Positions 23,787 through 33,167 of a stretch of DNA of 64,000 nucleotides are shown piece by piece. This DNA comes from Brevibacillus fortis. Its GTDB lineage: Bacteria; Bacillota; Bacilli; Brevibacillales; Brevibacillaceae. Numbering within the stretch: the stretch's first letter is position 1; every line of letters begins with the position of its first letter. The translations under genes and the position numbers were made by a program. The stretch is from NCBI RefSeq assembly GCF_003013395.1, contig NZ_PXZM01000023.1, positions 62,001 through 126,000 on the forward strand, given 5' to 3'. Below the pieces are notes generated by a model. It was not told where the DNA came from and searched no databases. It saw only the letters and a list, made by a program, of their open reading frames with translations.

Positions 23787-24722
23787 ATGGCCAAAATGCC
23801 GATTATCGATTTGCACTGTGATGCACTGCTGAAAATTTGGGAGAAAAATGGCGCTTTGTCCTTTGCGGATGCGGACGAGCTGGACGTTAACAGGAAACGG
23901 CTACACGATGGCGGGGTAAAGCTACAGTGCTATGCCATCTGGACATCACCGGAATTGTCCACGGAGCAACGTTTTCAAAAAGCTTTGGATCAAATTCATT
24001 ACTTTTATACAGAGGTTCTCGGTAAACATCCAGAAATGAAACAAATCCGTGATTGGAGCGAGCTCGACCGTTTGCAAGAAGGAGAGGTCGGGGCGTTGCT
24101 GACATTGGAGGGCGTTGAGCCAATCGGCAACGATTTGAAAAAGCTGCACATTTTGTATCAGTTAGGGGTTCGTTCTGTGGGCCTTACCTGGAACTTCGCG
24201 AATCTCGCTGCGGATGGTGCACTGGAACCGAGGAATGCCGGACTGACCACATTTGGCAAGGAAATCATTCAGTTCCACAATGAGCATAAAATGTTGACGG
24301 ACGTTTCGCATCTAGGAGAGGGCAGCTTCTGGGATACGATTGAGCTCGCCACATACCCGATCGCGAGTCATTCGAATGCAAGAGCGATCTGCGACCATCC
24401 ACGCAACCTGACGGATGAACAGGCAAAAGCGCTATTTGCCAAAGGCGCGAACGTACATGTTGTCTATTGCACCCAGTTTATCAATGAAACAACACCGACC
24501 ACGATAGATGATTTGATCAAGCACATCGATCATTTTTGTTCACTCGGTGGCGTGCGCCATATCGGGCTCGGCTCTGACTTCGACGGCATTTCTGCAAAGG
24601 TCGTGGGCTTGGAGCATGCAGGTCAGAGCCAAAACCTGATCAACGAGCTGCTCAAGCATTATAAGGAAGAGGAAGTGCGCTGGTTTGCCTATGAAAACTT
24701 TCTGCGTAATCGACCTGTATAA
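23787..24722 (+). CDS. membrane dipeptidase-type hydrolase (peptidase M19)
   Basis: This 311-residue metalloenzyme has the M19 ligands in order: DLHCD at 8-12, LEGVEPI at about 111, DVSHLGEG, SHSNAR and the late GLGSDFDG. The family cleaves dipeptides, including D-amino-acid forms and some lactams, with two zinc ions. It has no signal peptide, so it acts in the cytoplasm. It is followed after 35 nt by a DmpA-type peptidase, suggesting a peptide-degradation pair under the divergent LysR regulator. Confidence 0.9.
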   Translation: MAKMPIIDLHCDALLKIWEKNGALSFADADELDVNRKRLHDGGVKLQCYAIWTSPELSTEQRFQKALDQIHYFYTEVLGKHPEMKQIRDWSELDRLQEGEVGALLTLEGVEPIGNDLKKLHILYQLGVRSVGLTWNFANLAADGALEPRNAGLTTFGKEIIQFHNEHKMLTDVSHLGEGSFWDTIELATYPIASHSNARAICDHPRNLTDEQAKALFAKGANVHVVYCTQFINETTPTTIDDLIKHIDHFCSLGGVRHIGLGSDFDGISAKVVGLEHAGQSQNLINELLKHYKEEEVRWFAYENFLRNRPV

Positions 24723-24757
24723 GGGAGCGGCATAGCCATACGAAAGGAATGGAACAC

Positions 24758-25816
24758 ATGGCGAAAAAAATTCGGCAGCTCGGTGCCACGGTCGGCAAGC
24801 TGCCAGTCGGTGAAAAAAACGACATAACGGATGTGGCGGGAGTTCGTGTCGGACATGTAACGATCCAGCATGAGCTGGACGGAGATGATTATGCGTGTAC
24901 AGGTGTGACGGCGATATTGCCACATGGCGGAAGCTTGTTTCGTGAAAAGGTGACGGCAGCCAGCTATGTGATCAACGGCTTCGGAAAGACAACGGGACTC
25001 GTGCAGGTAAAGGAGCTGGGCGTATTGGAATCGCCGATTATGCTGACCAATACCTTTTCCGTTCCCGCGGTTACACAAGGGACTCTGCAATACATGCTGG
25101 ATACAAACGAAGAGATCGGAGACACAACCGGGACGATCAACATTGTCGTCGGAGAATGCAATGATGGTCATCTCAATTCCATTCGCCGTTGTGTCGTGTG
25201 CCCGGAAGATGCTAGACAAGCGATTCAGAACGCAACGGACCAGGCCGTAGAAGAGGGAGCTGTCGGGGCAGGGACGGGGATGATTGCCTTTGGCTACAAA
25301 GGAGGGATCGGTTCGTCTTCGCGCATGGTAGTGGCTGAGGAGAAAGTGTATACATTGGGGGCATTGGTCCTCAGTAACTTCGGTAGCAAGGATGATTTCT
25401 TGGGAGCGAATTTGTTCACAAGCTGTAAAAGCAATGAAAATGCAGTAGAGAAGTCCGAGGATGGCTCCATCATTATCGTGCTCGCGACAGATGCGCCTCT
25501 CAGTGATCGCCAACTTCTTCGGGTAGCGAAGCGCGCAGGTATTGGCTTGGGACGAACGGGGAGCCATTTTGGGCATGGGAGCGGCGACATTGTCATTGCT
25601 TTTTCCACAGCGCATAAAATCCCACATCAGACAACAGCCGTTACGGAAATGCGCCTGCAACTACGCGAGGATCACCCGATCATGAACGAACTGTTTGCTG
25701 CTGCGGCAGAAGCGACAGAGGAAGCCATCTACCATTCTCTTTCGCAAGCAGTCACAACAACAGGAAGAAAAGGACGCGTGGTTCATGCGTTTCCAAGTCA
25801 GGGCATAGAAGAGTAG
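24758..25816 (+). CDS. DmpA-type self-processing aminopeptidase (P1 family)
   Basis: The 352-residue N-terminal-nucleophile-like hydrolase begins GKLPVGEKNDITDVAGVRVGH and contains VGAGTGM and later GGIGSSSR (about 187-194), where the chain is cut autocatalytically to free a catalytic Ser. DmpA enzymes remove N-terminal D- or L-residues or beta-amino acids. The ATG at 24758 is chosen because AAAGGA lies 9 nt upstream. It follows the M19 gene closely, and together they would degrade unusual small peptides (inference). Confidence 0.88.
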   Translation: MAKKIRQLGATVGKLPVGEKNDITDVAGVRVGHVTIQHELDGDDYACTGVTAILPHGGSLFREKVTAASYVINGFGKTTGLVQVKELGVLESPIMLTNTFSVPAVTQGTLQYMLDTNEEIGDTTGTINIVVGECNDGHLNSIRRCVVCPEDARQAIQNATDQAVEEGAVGAGTGMIAFGYKGGIGSSSRMVVAEEKVYTLGALVLSNFGSKDDFLGANLFTSCKSNENAVEKSEDGSIIIVLATDAPLSDRQLLRVAKRAGIGLGRTGSHFGHGSGDIVIAFSTAHKIPHQTTAVTEMRLQLREDHPIMNELFAAAAEATEEAIYHSLSQAVTTTGRKGRVVHAFPSQGIEE

Positions 25817-25888
25817 TAACATAACCCTACAGCTGGTGACATACCTTGAGTGTAAAGAGGTGCATGGTGTGATACGGGAGGTAGGGTT

Positions 25889-26698
25889 ATGTACATTGAA
25901 GTCGAAAAGGGTGTCACGGTTTTCGTCGAAGACCTCAATCCTGGCCCGAATAGCAAAACGATTTTTTTCGTCCACGGCTGGCCGCTCAACCATAACATGT
26001 TTTCCTACCAATTTAACGTACTTCCCCAGCAGGGGTTTCGCTGTGTTGCCATGGACATACGGGGCAACGGCCAATCAGACAAACCGTGGAGTGGCTATAC
26101 GTATGACCGCTTAGCAGATGACATCTATGTCGTTTTGGAAGCATTAAAGATACGGGATGCCGTCTTGCTAGGCTTTTCGGTGGGTGGAGCCATTTCGATT
26201 CGGTATATGTCTCGTTATGAGGGGCGTCATATTTCTAAATTAGCGTTAGTGGATGCGGTTTCTCCTTCCTTTGTGAAAATGCCGGGTTCTCCATACGGCG
26301 TCTCGAAGGAGCAAGCGGATGGGCTGATCAGTCAGATGTACGCCAATATGCCTGAGTTATTAAACACGGTTTCTTTGCAGTTTTTTAATCGAAATTTAGG
26401 GACTGCTACACTCCAGTGGTTTGTCAAAATGGGACTGGACTCCGCTTCCTATGCGCTTATCAAAATCATGCAAGCAGCAGCTAGAGAGAATGTAATCAAT
26501 GACTTGAGTCAAATCCGGGTGCCAACCGGAATCTTTCATGGGATTCACGATCAATTGATTCCATTCAAAAGCGCCGAGCTCACCCAGCAGCAAATCAAAG
26601 GGTCGAGGCTGTTTCCGTTTGAAAACAGTGGACACGGCATGCCGATAGAACAAGCGGATGATTTTAATAAGAAGTTGGTGGAGTTTATTCAATCTTAA
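25889..26698 (+). CDS. alpha/beta hydrolase
   Basis: The 269-residue enzyme has HGWP at 29-32 (oxyanion side), the nucleophile Ser97 in GFSVGG, an acid in HGIHDQLIP near residue 225 and the catalytic His in SGHGMP near 247. A cap region lies between about 125 and 195. This arrangement matches the haloperoxidase/esterase branch. No signal peptide is present. The gene is 72 nt after the DmpA gene with its own GGGAGG site. The substrate is unknown. Confidence 0.87.
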   Translation: MYIEVEKGVTVFVEDLNPGPNSKTIFFVHGWPLNHNMFSYQFNVLPQQGFRCVAMDIRGNGQSDKPWSGYTYDRLADDIYVVLEALKIRDAVLLGFSVGGAISIRYMSRYEGRHISKLALVDAVSPSFVKMPGSPYGVSKEQADGLISQMYANMPELLNTVSLQFFNRNLGTATLQWFVKMGLDSASYALIKIMQAAARENVINDLSQIRVPTGIFHGIHDQLIPFKSAELTQQQIKGSRLFPFENSGHGMPIEQADDFNKKLVEFIQS

Positions 26699-26801
26699 AG
26701 GGTGAGGAATAAAAAGCCGATATTTCAGCCTTGGGTGCAGGACAACGTGCCTTTTGCCAAAAGTACTTAGTAGAAGGGCTCACACAAGGTGCCGTAAAAG
26801 G

Positions 26802-27680
26802 CTAGATGTAGTCCCGCATGCCAGCTTGGTAGGCTGTCTCATCGTCGTTTTCCAGACCGAACAGCGCTTCCTCCAAGGCAAATGTACTGCGGTAAAATCT
26901 CATCCTTGTCATGACCTGCTCAAGCTGGGGGTACACCGGAGTGAAATGCTGCAAAAACGCTTCCCCGTAGCTCGCACAGAGTCCAGCGAGGTCGTATGCA
27001 GGATCGCCTACACCAGCGCCGCCAAAGTCGATGATGCCTGTGATGCGTTGTTTTGTCGGGGAGTACAAGATATTGCCTGTACCGAAATCTCCGTGAGTCA
27101 AGCAAGGCTGAAAATCAAAGTGGGCGGGGTCACCCAGGTACGTTTCAAAACGCTCTGCCACATCTTTTTTCGCTTGCTCACGCATGGCTGGGAACAACTG
27201 CGATACAATCTGTTCATACAGCTCAGTCAACTGCTTGGCCATGTCAAAATCGCCAGGGATAAGCTCCGGGAGCAAGGAGGAGACGGGAAGCTGGTGCAGT
27301 TCATGAAGAAATTGTGCCAGCTGGGCAGCGACAGTCGGTACCGAATTTTGAAGAGTGGCAGCTTGGAAAGCTTCTCGAGTAAAAGGCTCACCTTCGAGTA
27401 GCGAATATCCGGCAAACACCCGCCCAGGTGTTTCCTCGGCAAAGGCCAAGTAGATCGGAGCCGGAATCGGCAAGGAGAGATATGGTTTTACTGTGCGTAA
27501 AATGTTCGTTTCGACCTTCAGTTGCGCGATTCCGGCGGTATATTTCGGGAAGCGAAACACGTATGAGTCATTGACGATGAGCACATCATTGTTTTGGCCC
27601 ATCTCATTAAAGTAGGCGGAAGTGATGGTCAATTCCGGATACGCTGCTTCAATGTGTTGGATATATGCTTGCTTTGTCAT
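26802..27680 (-). CDS. aminoglycoside phosphotransferase (APH) family kinase
   Basis: The 292-residue kinase-like protein has the APH catalytic loop HGDFGTGNIL and the metal-binding IIDFGGAGVGDPAYDLA in its second half. APH-fold enzymes phosphorylate antibiotics, choline, homoserine and other small molecules, and the sequence alone does not say which. ATG at 27680 (second of two) is chosen with AAGGAG 7 nt upstream. The 100 nt between its end and the hydrolase gene show nothing clear. It is probably not cotranscribed with the gene upstream, since a terminator lies between them. Confidence 0.83.
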   Translation of the reverse strand: MTKQAYIQHIEAAYPELTITSAYFNEMGQNNDVLIVNDSYVFRFPKYTAGIAQLKVETNILRTVKPYLSLPIPAPIYLAFAEETPGRVFAGYSLLEGEPFTREAFQAATLQNSVPTVAAQLAQFLHELHQLPVSSLLPELIPGDFDMAKQLTELYEQIVSQLFPAMREQAKKDVAERFETYLGDPAHFDFQPCLTHGDFGTGNILYSPTKQRITGIIDFGGAGVGDPAYDLAGLCASYGEAFLQHFTPVYPQLEQVMTRMRFYRSTFALEEALFGLENDDETAYQAGMRDYI

Positions 27681-27712
27681 CATGGTTCTCCTTCCATTAC
27701 CCGCATTTCGAA

Positions 27713-27747
27713 AAAAGAGCACTCTCCCCTAAGGAAAGTGCTCTTTC
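27713..27747 (-). terminator. terminator of the 27752-28198 gene
   Basis: On the minus strand AAAGAGCACT pairs with AGTGCTCTTT and is followed by TTTTCG. It sits between two genes on the same strand. Confidence 0.8.
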
Positions 27748-27751
27748 GTAT

Positions 27752-28198
27752 TTACGATGCTGCCAGTTCAAATCTGACGAGCGTTTCTTTGGTGTCTGCG
27801 AGCTTTTCTAGTTCAACAATTCGCCAATTATGGGAGATTGTCCTGCGCATCCAAGCCAGTGCATCGTCTGGTAAGCGAACGTGGTGCAGTGCTGTTTCCT
27901 CGACCTGATAGTCGTGCTCCGCTTGGATGTTGTAGCGTTTGTTCAGCAAAAACTTGATCCCATTAATAGTGGTGAACTTGATTTGGTAGCCTTCGCGAAT
28001 CGCAGCTTCCAGCGTAGAGGGATCATTTTTGGACAGTTCAAAGAGATGGGTGTAATCGTACTTGCCGCCCTCCACGTCCGAAAAAGGCGCAGGGTCACCT
28101 GTTCTCAGCTTGTGGATGATTTCCTCATCGACGAATCCATGGGCACGGGCTGCCTCTAAGAGCATCGTTTCCCACTGGGATAATTTTACGGTAGACAT
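27752..28198 (-). CDS. hypothetical protein
   Basis: I do not recognise this 148-residue protein. It is soluble, mildly acidic and helical at the N-terminus (KLSQWETMLLEAARAHGF). It contains TINGIKFLLNKRYNIQAEHDYQVEE and ends with a helix, DALAWMRRTISHNWRIVELEKLAD. The ATG at 28198 is picked because AGGAGGGG lies 8 nt upstream. Open frame further upstream lacks a ribosome site. It has its own terminator and so is probably a single-gene unit. The coding pattern is like its neighbours. Confidence 0.75.
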   Translation of the reverse strand: MSTVKLSQWETMLLEAARAHGFVDEEIIHKLRTGDPAPFSDVEGGKYDYTHLFELSKNDPSTLEAAIREGYQIKFTTINGIKFLLNKRYNIQAEHDYQVEETALHHVRLPDDALAWMRRTISHNWRIVELEKLADTKETLVRFELAAS

Positions 28199-28330
28199 GG
28201 ACTGTCCCCTCCTCTTATCACGATGTAACGGTACAGACTCGCCCGCCTTTCTTCTAGTATAAAGCAATGAAATTGTACTTCTCAACTACAATTCCGACTG
28301 TTTTAGTATGAAAAGTGCGGCGAACTGCTT

Positions 28331-29227
28331 TCATCGGGATGTAATGGAGGAGAGCTTCTTCTTTTCACGCGGTTCCTTCGATGTTGTGGTCAAGGTCACG
28401 CCTGCAATGATGAGAACCGCTCCGAAAAACTGCACAGCTGTGACCGGTTTCGCGAGCAATAATAAGCCAAAAAGCATGGCAATAAACGGTTCCAGATTCG
28501 CAAACATCGCGGCTTTGGCGGCGCCTACCTGCTGTAATTGACTGTTCCAGATCAAGGTCACAATGCCGTGCATGACGACAGCGGTGATAAACAAGAGAAT
28601 CCATGATGAAAGGCTGGTGCTAACTGTAGCCGAAGGGATGTTGATCAGGACAAAAGGCAGCATCGATCCGAAGCCGATCAGATTGGATACGAGCGTCGTC
28701 ACGAGTGGAGGGAGTCGATGTCCCAACAACCTGACGAGTATGATCGAGGTTGCGAATGTCAGCATCGTCAATACAATCCAGAGGATACCTACATCAAAAT
28801 GCAGCTCTGCCCCTGTATAAATGACGAATAATACGCCTGATGTACCGATCACCGAACCGATTGCCATGCGGCCGGTCAGTGATTCCTTCAGGAACAAGGC
28901 AGCCAACAGAGCTGTCGTGATCGGTGTAAGTGCCAAGATGAGCGCTGAGGTCGTAGGATCTGCTGTAACGAGCCCTTTATAAAAGGACCACTGGTTGATG
29001 AACACGCCGACAACTCCCAGTACTGCGAGCAAGAGCCAGTCCGTACGAGTTAGCTTTGGCATTTTCAGACGCCCTCTGGACCAGATGAGTAAAAATAACA
29101 CAATGAACAAGAGACGCATAGCCGACAAAAAGAGCGGAGAAAACTCGACGACGAGCATTTTCCCGAAGACGAAATTGCTGCCCCAAGCGGTTACGCAAAA
29201 AATGAGCAGCAAGTAGGAGCGTAGCAT
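28331..29227 (-). CDS. EamA/DMT family transporter
   Basis: The 298-residue protein has ten membrane helices in two EamA repeats (about 5-135 and 150-285). Typical elements are AWGSNFVFGK at 14-23 and NLEPFIAMLFGLLLLAKPV near 245-263. The family exports or exchanges amino acids and other metabolites, and the substrate is unknown. Its start is 22 nt after the end of the sodium symporter gene on the same strand, so it is likely the last gene of the kinase-regulator-symporter operon. Confidence 0.87.
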   Translation of the reverse strand: MLRSYLLLIFCVTAWGSNFVFGKMLVVEFSPLFLSAMRLLFIVLFLLIWSRGRLKMPKLTRTDWLLLAVLGVVGVFINQWSFYKGLVTADPTTSALILALTPITTALLAALFLKESLTGRMAIGSVIGTSGVLFVIYTGAELHFDVGILWIVLTMLTFATSIILVRLLGHRLPPLVTTLVSNLIGFGSMLPFVLINIPSATVSTSLSSWILLFITAVVMHGIVTLIWNSQLQQVGAAKAAMFANLEPFIAMLFGLLLLAKPVTAVQFFGAVLIIAGVTLTTTSKEPREKKKLSSITSR

Positions 29228-29249
29228 AGGATTCGTTCCTTCCTGTGGG

Positions 29250-30578
29250 TCAGCGAGTATGATCCGGCATTCGGATGTACCGTTTCCATAGCCAGGTCAT
29301 GCATAAGTAGGCAGTTAAGACCAGAGCTGTACATAAGGAGGCAATCCAGATTGCCATCATCGGATCGACGTACATCCGGCTACTATAGCCTGCGACGAAT
29401 CCCATTACTGCGCTGATCAAAATGAAAGTAGGTGCCTTTCCCCTCGTCAACACGATGACGACGACAGGCAAAAATAGTGAGGCATACATAATGCCAAAGA
29501 AGAACAGCAAATCCAGCAAGGTCGGCTGGAAGTAAATCGTCAAACCATACGAAAGCGCACCGATGGCAATGGCGAGGATGTAGCCCAAACGAATTTTTTG
29601 CCGTTCAGAAGCCTCTGGGCGAAACAGTTGATAGACGTTGTTGACCATCAGGCTGATCATAGAATGAAGACCTGCACCAAATGCGGACATGATCGCACCA
29701 AAGGCGCAGAGGACAAATAATACAAGCAATAGCATCGTGTCGATCTTGCGTACGAGATCAAACAACAGCGAGTAAATATCATCAAAGCCGCCCGTAAAAA
29801 GGACAATGATGATCAGCGAGGAAAACGCCAGTGGTACGGTGGCAAAAATGAGCCCGGATACCAGAAAGGTAGGAACGATCTTTTTTTCTTCCATCATATA
29901 GAGCCGCTGCCACGATGCCTGATCGACAAACACTTGACCAAACCCGATCAACAGCCCAGTAATGATAAAAAAAAGACCCTCGTTATTGTTGAGCACCAGA
30001 AGGTAGGGATGGTAAAGGCGCAGTCCGTTATAGACGTGCTCGACACCTTTTCCGACGAAAAAGTAGACGGGAATCAGAATGATGGCCGCAAACGTAATGA
30101 CAATTTGCACGATGGCAAAACGATGGATCGAACGGATACCTCCGATGCCTGCAAACAGCACACAAAATCCAAAAAAGCAGAGCAAGCCAAGAGGGATTGG
30201 TAAGCCAAACAAGATGTTCAGCAAGACGCCCCCAGCCATTCCCTGGACGAACATCGCTTCAATCGTGGTAATCAAAAGGATGATGATCATCAGCCAGTAA
30301 CCAAAAGGATGCAGCTTGTCCCGCATGTAATCCCCGATGGTCATACCTTCCGATAACTCACGGCGGACTCTTTTCCCAAGCAGGCCAAACATACTGAGGG
30401 CAAATGCTCCCATCAAAGCGAAGCCGATCCCGCCAAATATCCCGTATTTGACGAGTGCTTCCGGTGAACCGAAGATCGTGTTTCCGGTCACCCAGCGGGC
30501 GAGGATCGAGACGACCCCAAGCCCAATGCCGATCTTTGCTGCACCTACCACGTATTCGCGAAACGATAAGTAGGTCAA
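29250..30578 (-). CDS. sodium:solute symporter (SSS family)
   Basis: The 442-residue protein has about 12-13 membrane helices and resembles SSS transporters, with VQGMAGGVLLNILFGL in TM4 and the G-Q-V-F-V-D-Q-A-S-W-Q-R pattern of the proline/pantothenate branch near 222-233. The TTG start overlaps the stop of the regulator gene by 4 nt (TTGA), with AAGGGG about 8 nt upstream. Tight coupling to a two-component system suggests the pair controls uptake of this transporter's substrate, or that the transporter itself acts as the sensor for the sensor-poor kinase (inference). Confidence 0.88.
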   Translation of the reverse strand: MTYLSFREYVVGAAKIGIGLGVVSILARWVTGNTIFGSPEALVKYGIFGGIGFALMGAFALSMFGLLGKRVRRELSEGMTIGDYMRDKLHPFGYWLMIIILLITTIEAMFVQGMAGGVLLNILFGLPIPLGLLCFFGFCVLFAGIGGIRSIHRFAIVQIVITFAAIILIPVYFFVGKGVEHVYNGLRLYHPYLLVLNNNEGLFFIITGLLIGFGQVFVDQASWQRLYMMEEKKIVPTFLVSGLIFATVPLAFSSLIIIVLFTGGFDDIYSLLFDLVRKIDTMLLLVLFVLCAFGAIMSAFGAGLHSMISLMVNNVYQLFRPEASERQKIRLGYILAIAIGALSYGLTIYFQPTLLDLLFFFGIMYASLFLPVVVIVLTRGKAPTFILISAVMGFVAGYSSRMYVDPMMAIWIASLCTALVLTAYLCMTWLWKRYIRMPDHTR

Positions 30579-31279
30579 GATGCATTCCCCTTGTCCCGGT
30601 ATTCTTTCGGGGTTTTCCCCACTACCTTGCGAAAAATGGTGCTGAAATAGTGTTGGCTGTTAAAGCCAGTCCGCTCAGCAACTGTCGATATGCTCCAATC
30701 AGGATGAGCGATCAGGAACTTCTTCGACATTTGAATGCGGTACTGCATTAAATACTCGGAAAATGAGACGCCCACTTCTTCATGAAAACGGCGGCTCAAA
30801 TACGTCGGATTGATATGGACCTCTGCGGCAAGATCAGCCAAATTCAGCTTCTCCGCGAATTTTTGATGAATGATGTTCATCGCATCGGAAATAATGCGGG
30901 TGTAAGCGGAGAGGGCAGGGCTTTTCTGATATTTTTTCAGAATGTCGACCAGCTCGCTCTCAATGACGGGCTTCGTGATGTAATCCACGACACCGAGGCG
31001 GATCGATTGCTTGGCGTAATGAAAATCTTGATAAGCCGTTACAATGATGAGCTCGATGTCTTTGTGCTGGGCTCTCAGCTCTTCGCCAAGCACCAGCCCG
31101 GATTTCCCCGGAAGATTAATGTCCAGAAAGGCGAGATGAAGAGGAACCTTCTGGCTGATCGCCATGGCCCTGCTGCCATCTGCGGCCTTGTAGAATTTCC
31201 ACAAGGGGAACATGGGCTGAATCAAATACTCGAGTTGGTCCAGCTCCAACGGTTCGTCATCCACGAGTAATACGTTCAT
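30575..31279 (-). CDS. response regulator with AraC-type DNA-binding domain
   Basis: The 234-residue protein has a receiver domain with DDE at 7-9, phospho-acceptor Asp53 in FLDINLPG and Lys in YITKPV near 103. A double helix-turn-helix AraC domain (about 135-230) has LADLAAEVHINPTYLSRRF and STVAERTGFNSQHYFSTIFRK. This YesN-type architecture binds direct repeats about two turns apart. It follows the kinase by 4 nt and overlaps the symporter. It is a reasonable candidate to bind the 21-bp-phased repeats near the amidohydrolase genes, but that is not shown. Confidence 0.92.
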   Translation of the reverse strand: MNVLLVDDEPLELDQLEYLIQPMFPLWKFYKAADGSRAMAISQKVPLHLAFLDINLPGKSGLVLGEELRAQHKDIELIIVTAYQDFHYAKQSIRLGVVDYITKPVIESELVDILKKYQKSPALSAYTRIISDAMNIIHQKFAEKLNLADLAAEVHINPTYLSRRFHEEVGVSFSEYLMQYRIQMSKKFLIAHPDWSISTVAERTGFNSQHYFSTIFRKVVGKTPKEYRDKGNAS

Positions 31280-31283
31280 CTTC

Positions 31284-32072
31284 TCACCTCAGATCGATTT
31301 GTTCATAAGTACAGGGCCACCTGACAGACACAAGAGTTCCTCCCTCAGATATCGGAGCAAGCTCCAGTTGTGCATGATCACCAAAACAAAGGTGGAGCCG
31401 CCTGCGGATGTTGTCCAACCCGTGACCGCTCTTCTCATGTGGCTGTTCAGTTTCGATCTCACTTTCATTCTGGAATGCTGTGAGTCCGGAAGAACCGTTG
31501 TCGATGACTGTAAGCAGGACATCGTCATTTTTTCGGCTTATGCGGATGTCTAAGGTAGCTTCGCCCATTTTTCGTTCTAATCCATGCTTAAATGCGTTTT
31601 CCACAAGCGTCTGCAAGACGAATGGGGGAATGGATGCTTGCAAGAGATCATTTGCACAATCTAGCTGAATCCGGAGTCGATCGCCGAAACGCAGCTTTTG
31701 GATTTCCAAATATTGCTCCGTGTACGTAATCTCCCGCGCCAATGAAATCAATGGCTCTGTGGATTTGTATTTGAATTTGAGAAACTGGGAGAGGACCTCG
31801 AGCGCTCTCACCAGTTCCTTCGTTCGGTTCAATCGCGCCAGACTCAGAATGACATTTAACGTATTAAACAAGAAGTGAGGCTGGATTTGCTGATTCAACT
31901 GATTGTAGAGGGCTTGCTGCAGCTCTTTTTCCAGCTCGATCTTCAGATTCTTGTTTTCTAACAGATCAATCCGTTTCTCGAAAATGAAGAGAAACAATAA
32001 AGCAATAGCTCCTATGATAGGAGCCAAAATAAACAGTAGAATGAGCAATGTGAAACCTTCGAAGCTTATCAT
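31284..32072 (-). CDS. short LytS/YesM-like histidine kinase without an external sensor
   Basis: The 262-residue kinase has one or two N-terminal membrane helices (about 8-31), a coiled-coil segment, the His_kinase motif QPHFLFNTLN with His66, and an HATPase domain (VENAFKHGLE near 158, then GHGLDNIRRRL). No extracellular or PAS sensor fits in the 40 residues before the kinase core. Kinases of this kind often sense through a partner membrane protein. Here the symporter of the same operon is an obvious candidate (inference). It starts the operon. The 93 nt between it and the ABC transporter genes show no clear terminator. Confidence 0.9.
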   Translation of the reverse strand: MISFEGFTLLILLFILAPIIGAIALLFLFIFEKRIDLLENKNLKIELEKELQQALYNQLNQQIQPHFLFNTLNVILSLARLNRTKELVRALEVLSQFLKFKYKSTEPLISLAREITYTEQYLEIQKLRFGDRLRIQLDCANDLLQASIPPFVLQTLVENAFKHGLERKMGEATLDIRISRKNDDVLLTVIDNGSSGLTAFQNESEIETEQPHEKSGHGLDNIRRRLHLCFGDHAQLELAPISEGGTLVSVRWPCTYEQIDLR

Positions 32073-32165
32073 GAGATCCCTTCTGTATGGATAGATTTTG
32101 CAGTTACCATCATATCATGCTGCTTCGTGATCTCTTGCGTTTTTAGAAAATTTTAATCTCTATTA

Positions 32166-33167
32166 CTAGACTTGAACGATGTGGCAGGCGACTTGATGAG
32201 TATCGTGTAGACTTGTCAGCCCTGGTACTTCTGTTTTGCAGCGATCAATCGCATACGGGCATCGTGTATGGAAGCGGCAACCCTGTGGCGGATTAATTGG
32301 AGAAGGTACATCTCCACGAAGAATGATTCGCTCCTGCTTTTTGCTCATATCCGGCACCGGGATTGCAGACAAGAGTGCCTGCGTGTAAGGGTGCTGCGGG
32401 TTGTCGAACAGCGACTTTTTATCCGCGATCTCTACCACTTTACCGAGGTACATCACCATGACGCGATCCGAGATGTGACGAACGACGCCGAGGTCATGGG
32501 AGATAAACAAATACGTCAGCTTGAATTGCTTTTGCAACGATTTCAGGAGGTTCAGCACTTGAGCCTGAATGGATACGTCGAGTGCCGATACGGCTTCGTC
32601 ACAAATGATCAGCTTCGGTTGCATGGCGAGTGCACGCGCTATCCCAATCCGCTGGCGTTGTCCGCCGCTGAATTCATGCGGGAAACGGTCAATTTGATCC
32701 GGACGCAAGCCTACATAACCGAGCAGCTCGATAATGCGTTCACGGCGTTGGTGTGCAGGTACAATATTTTGGATCGCCAACGCTTCCCCGAGAATGGCGG
32801 ATACAGATTGACGCGGGTTGAGCGAAGCAAATGGGTCCTGGAAAATGACCTGCAAATGCTTGCGCATGTCGCGCATTTGCTTCTTGGACATCGCCAGCAG
32901 ATCTTGTCCTTCGAATAATACCGTTCCGCTCGTTGGTTCATCTAGGCGGAGGATGGCACGACCGGTAGTGGATTTCCCACAACCAGATTCGCCTACAATA
33001 CTCAGTGTTTCTCCTTCGTTGATCGTGAAGCTGATGTCATCCACGGCTTTTACATGGTTGACGGTACGACCTAATATGCCGCCTTTGATCGGGAAGTGCT
33101 GTTTGAGATTTTTTACTTCGAGCAGTGGTTTTTTCGTTGGATTCGCTTGTGTCGTCATCATGGTCAT
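32166..33167 (-). CDS. dppF: dipeptide/oligopeptide ABC transporter ATPase (DppF/OppF type)
   Basis: The 333-residue ATPase has Walker [10 protein letters not shown], the signature [15 protein letters not shown] and Walker [13 protein letters not shown]. The C-terminal oligopeptide-transporter extension contains cysteines in [15 protein letters not shown], typical of this subfamily (often an Fe-S site). The start overlaps the DppD stop as ATGA at 33167. Two ATGs at 33161 and 33158 are alternatives. It is the last gene of a permease C, permease B, ATPase D, ATPase F operon that lacks a binding-protein gene. Confidence 0.9.
   Translation of the reverse strand: MTMMTTQANPTKKPLLEVKNLKQHFPIKGGILGRTVNHVKAVDDISFTINEGETLSIVGESGCGKSTTGRAILRLDEPTSGTVLFEGQDLLAMSKKQMRDMRKHLQVIFQDPFASLNPRQSVSAILGEALAIQNIVPAHQRRERIIELLGYVGLRPDQIDRFPHEFSGGQRQRIGIARALAMQPKLIICDEAVSALDVSIQAQVLNLLKSLQKQFKLTYLFISHDLGVVRHISDRVMVMYLGKVVEIADKKSLFDNPQHPYTQALLSAIPVPDMSKKQERIILRGDVPSPINPPQGCRFHTRCPYAIDRCKTEVPGLTSLHDTHQVACHIVQV

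Noticed and set aside
26754-27401. A 215-codon open frame on the plus strand opposite the APH gene
   Set aside because: The minus-strand frame has APH catalytic motifs, and the plus-strand product shows no recognisable pattern or ribosome site.
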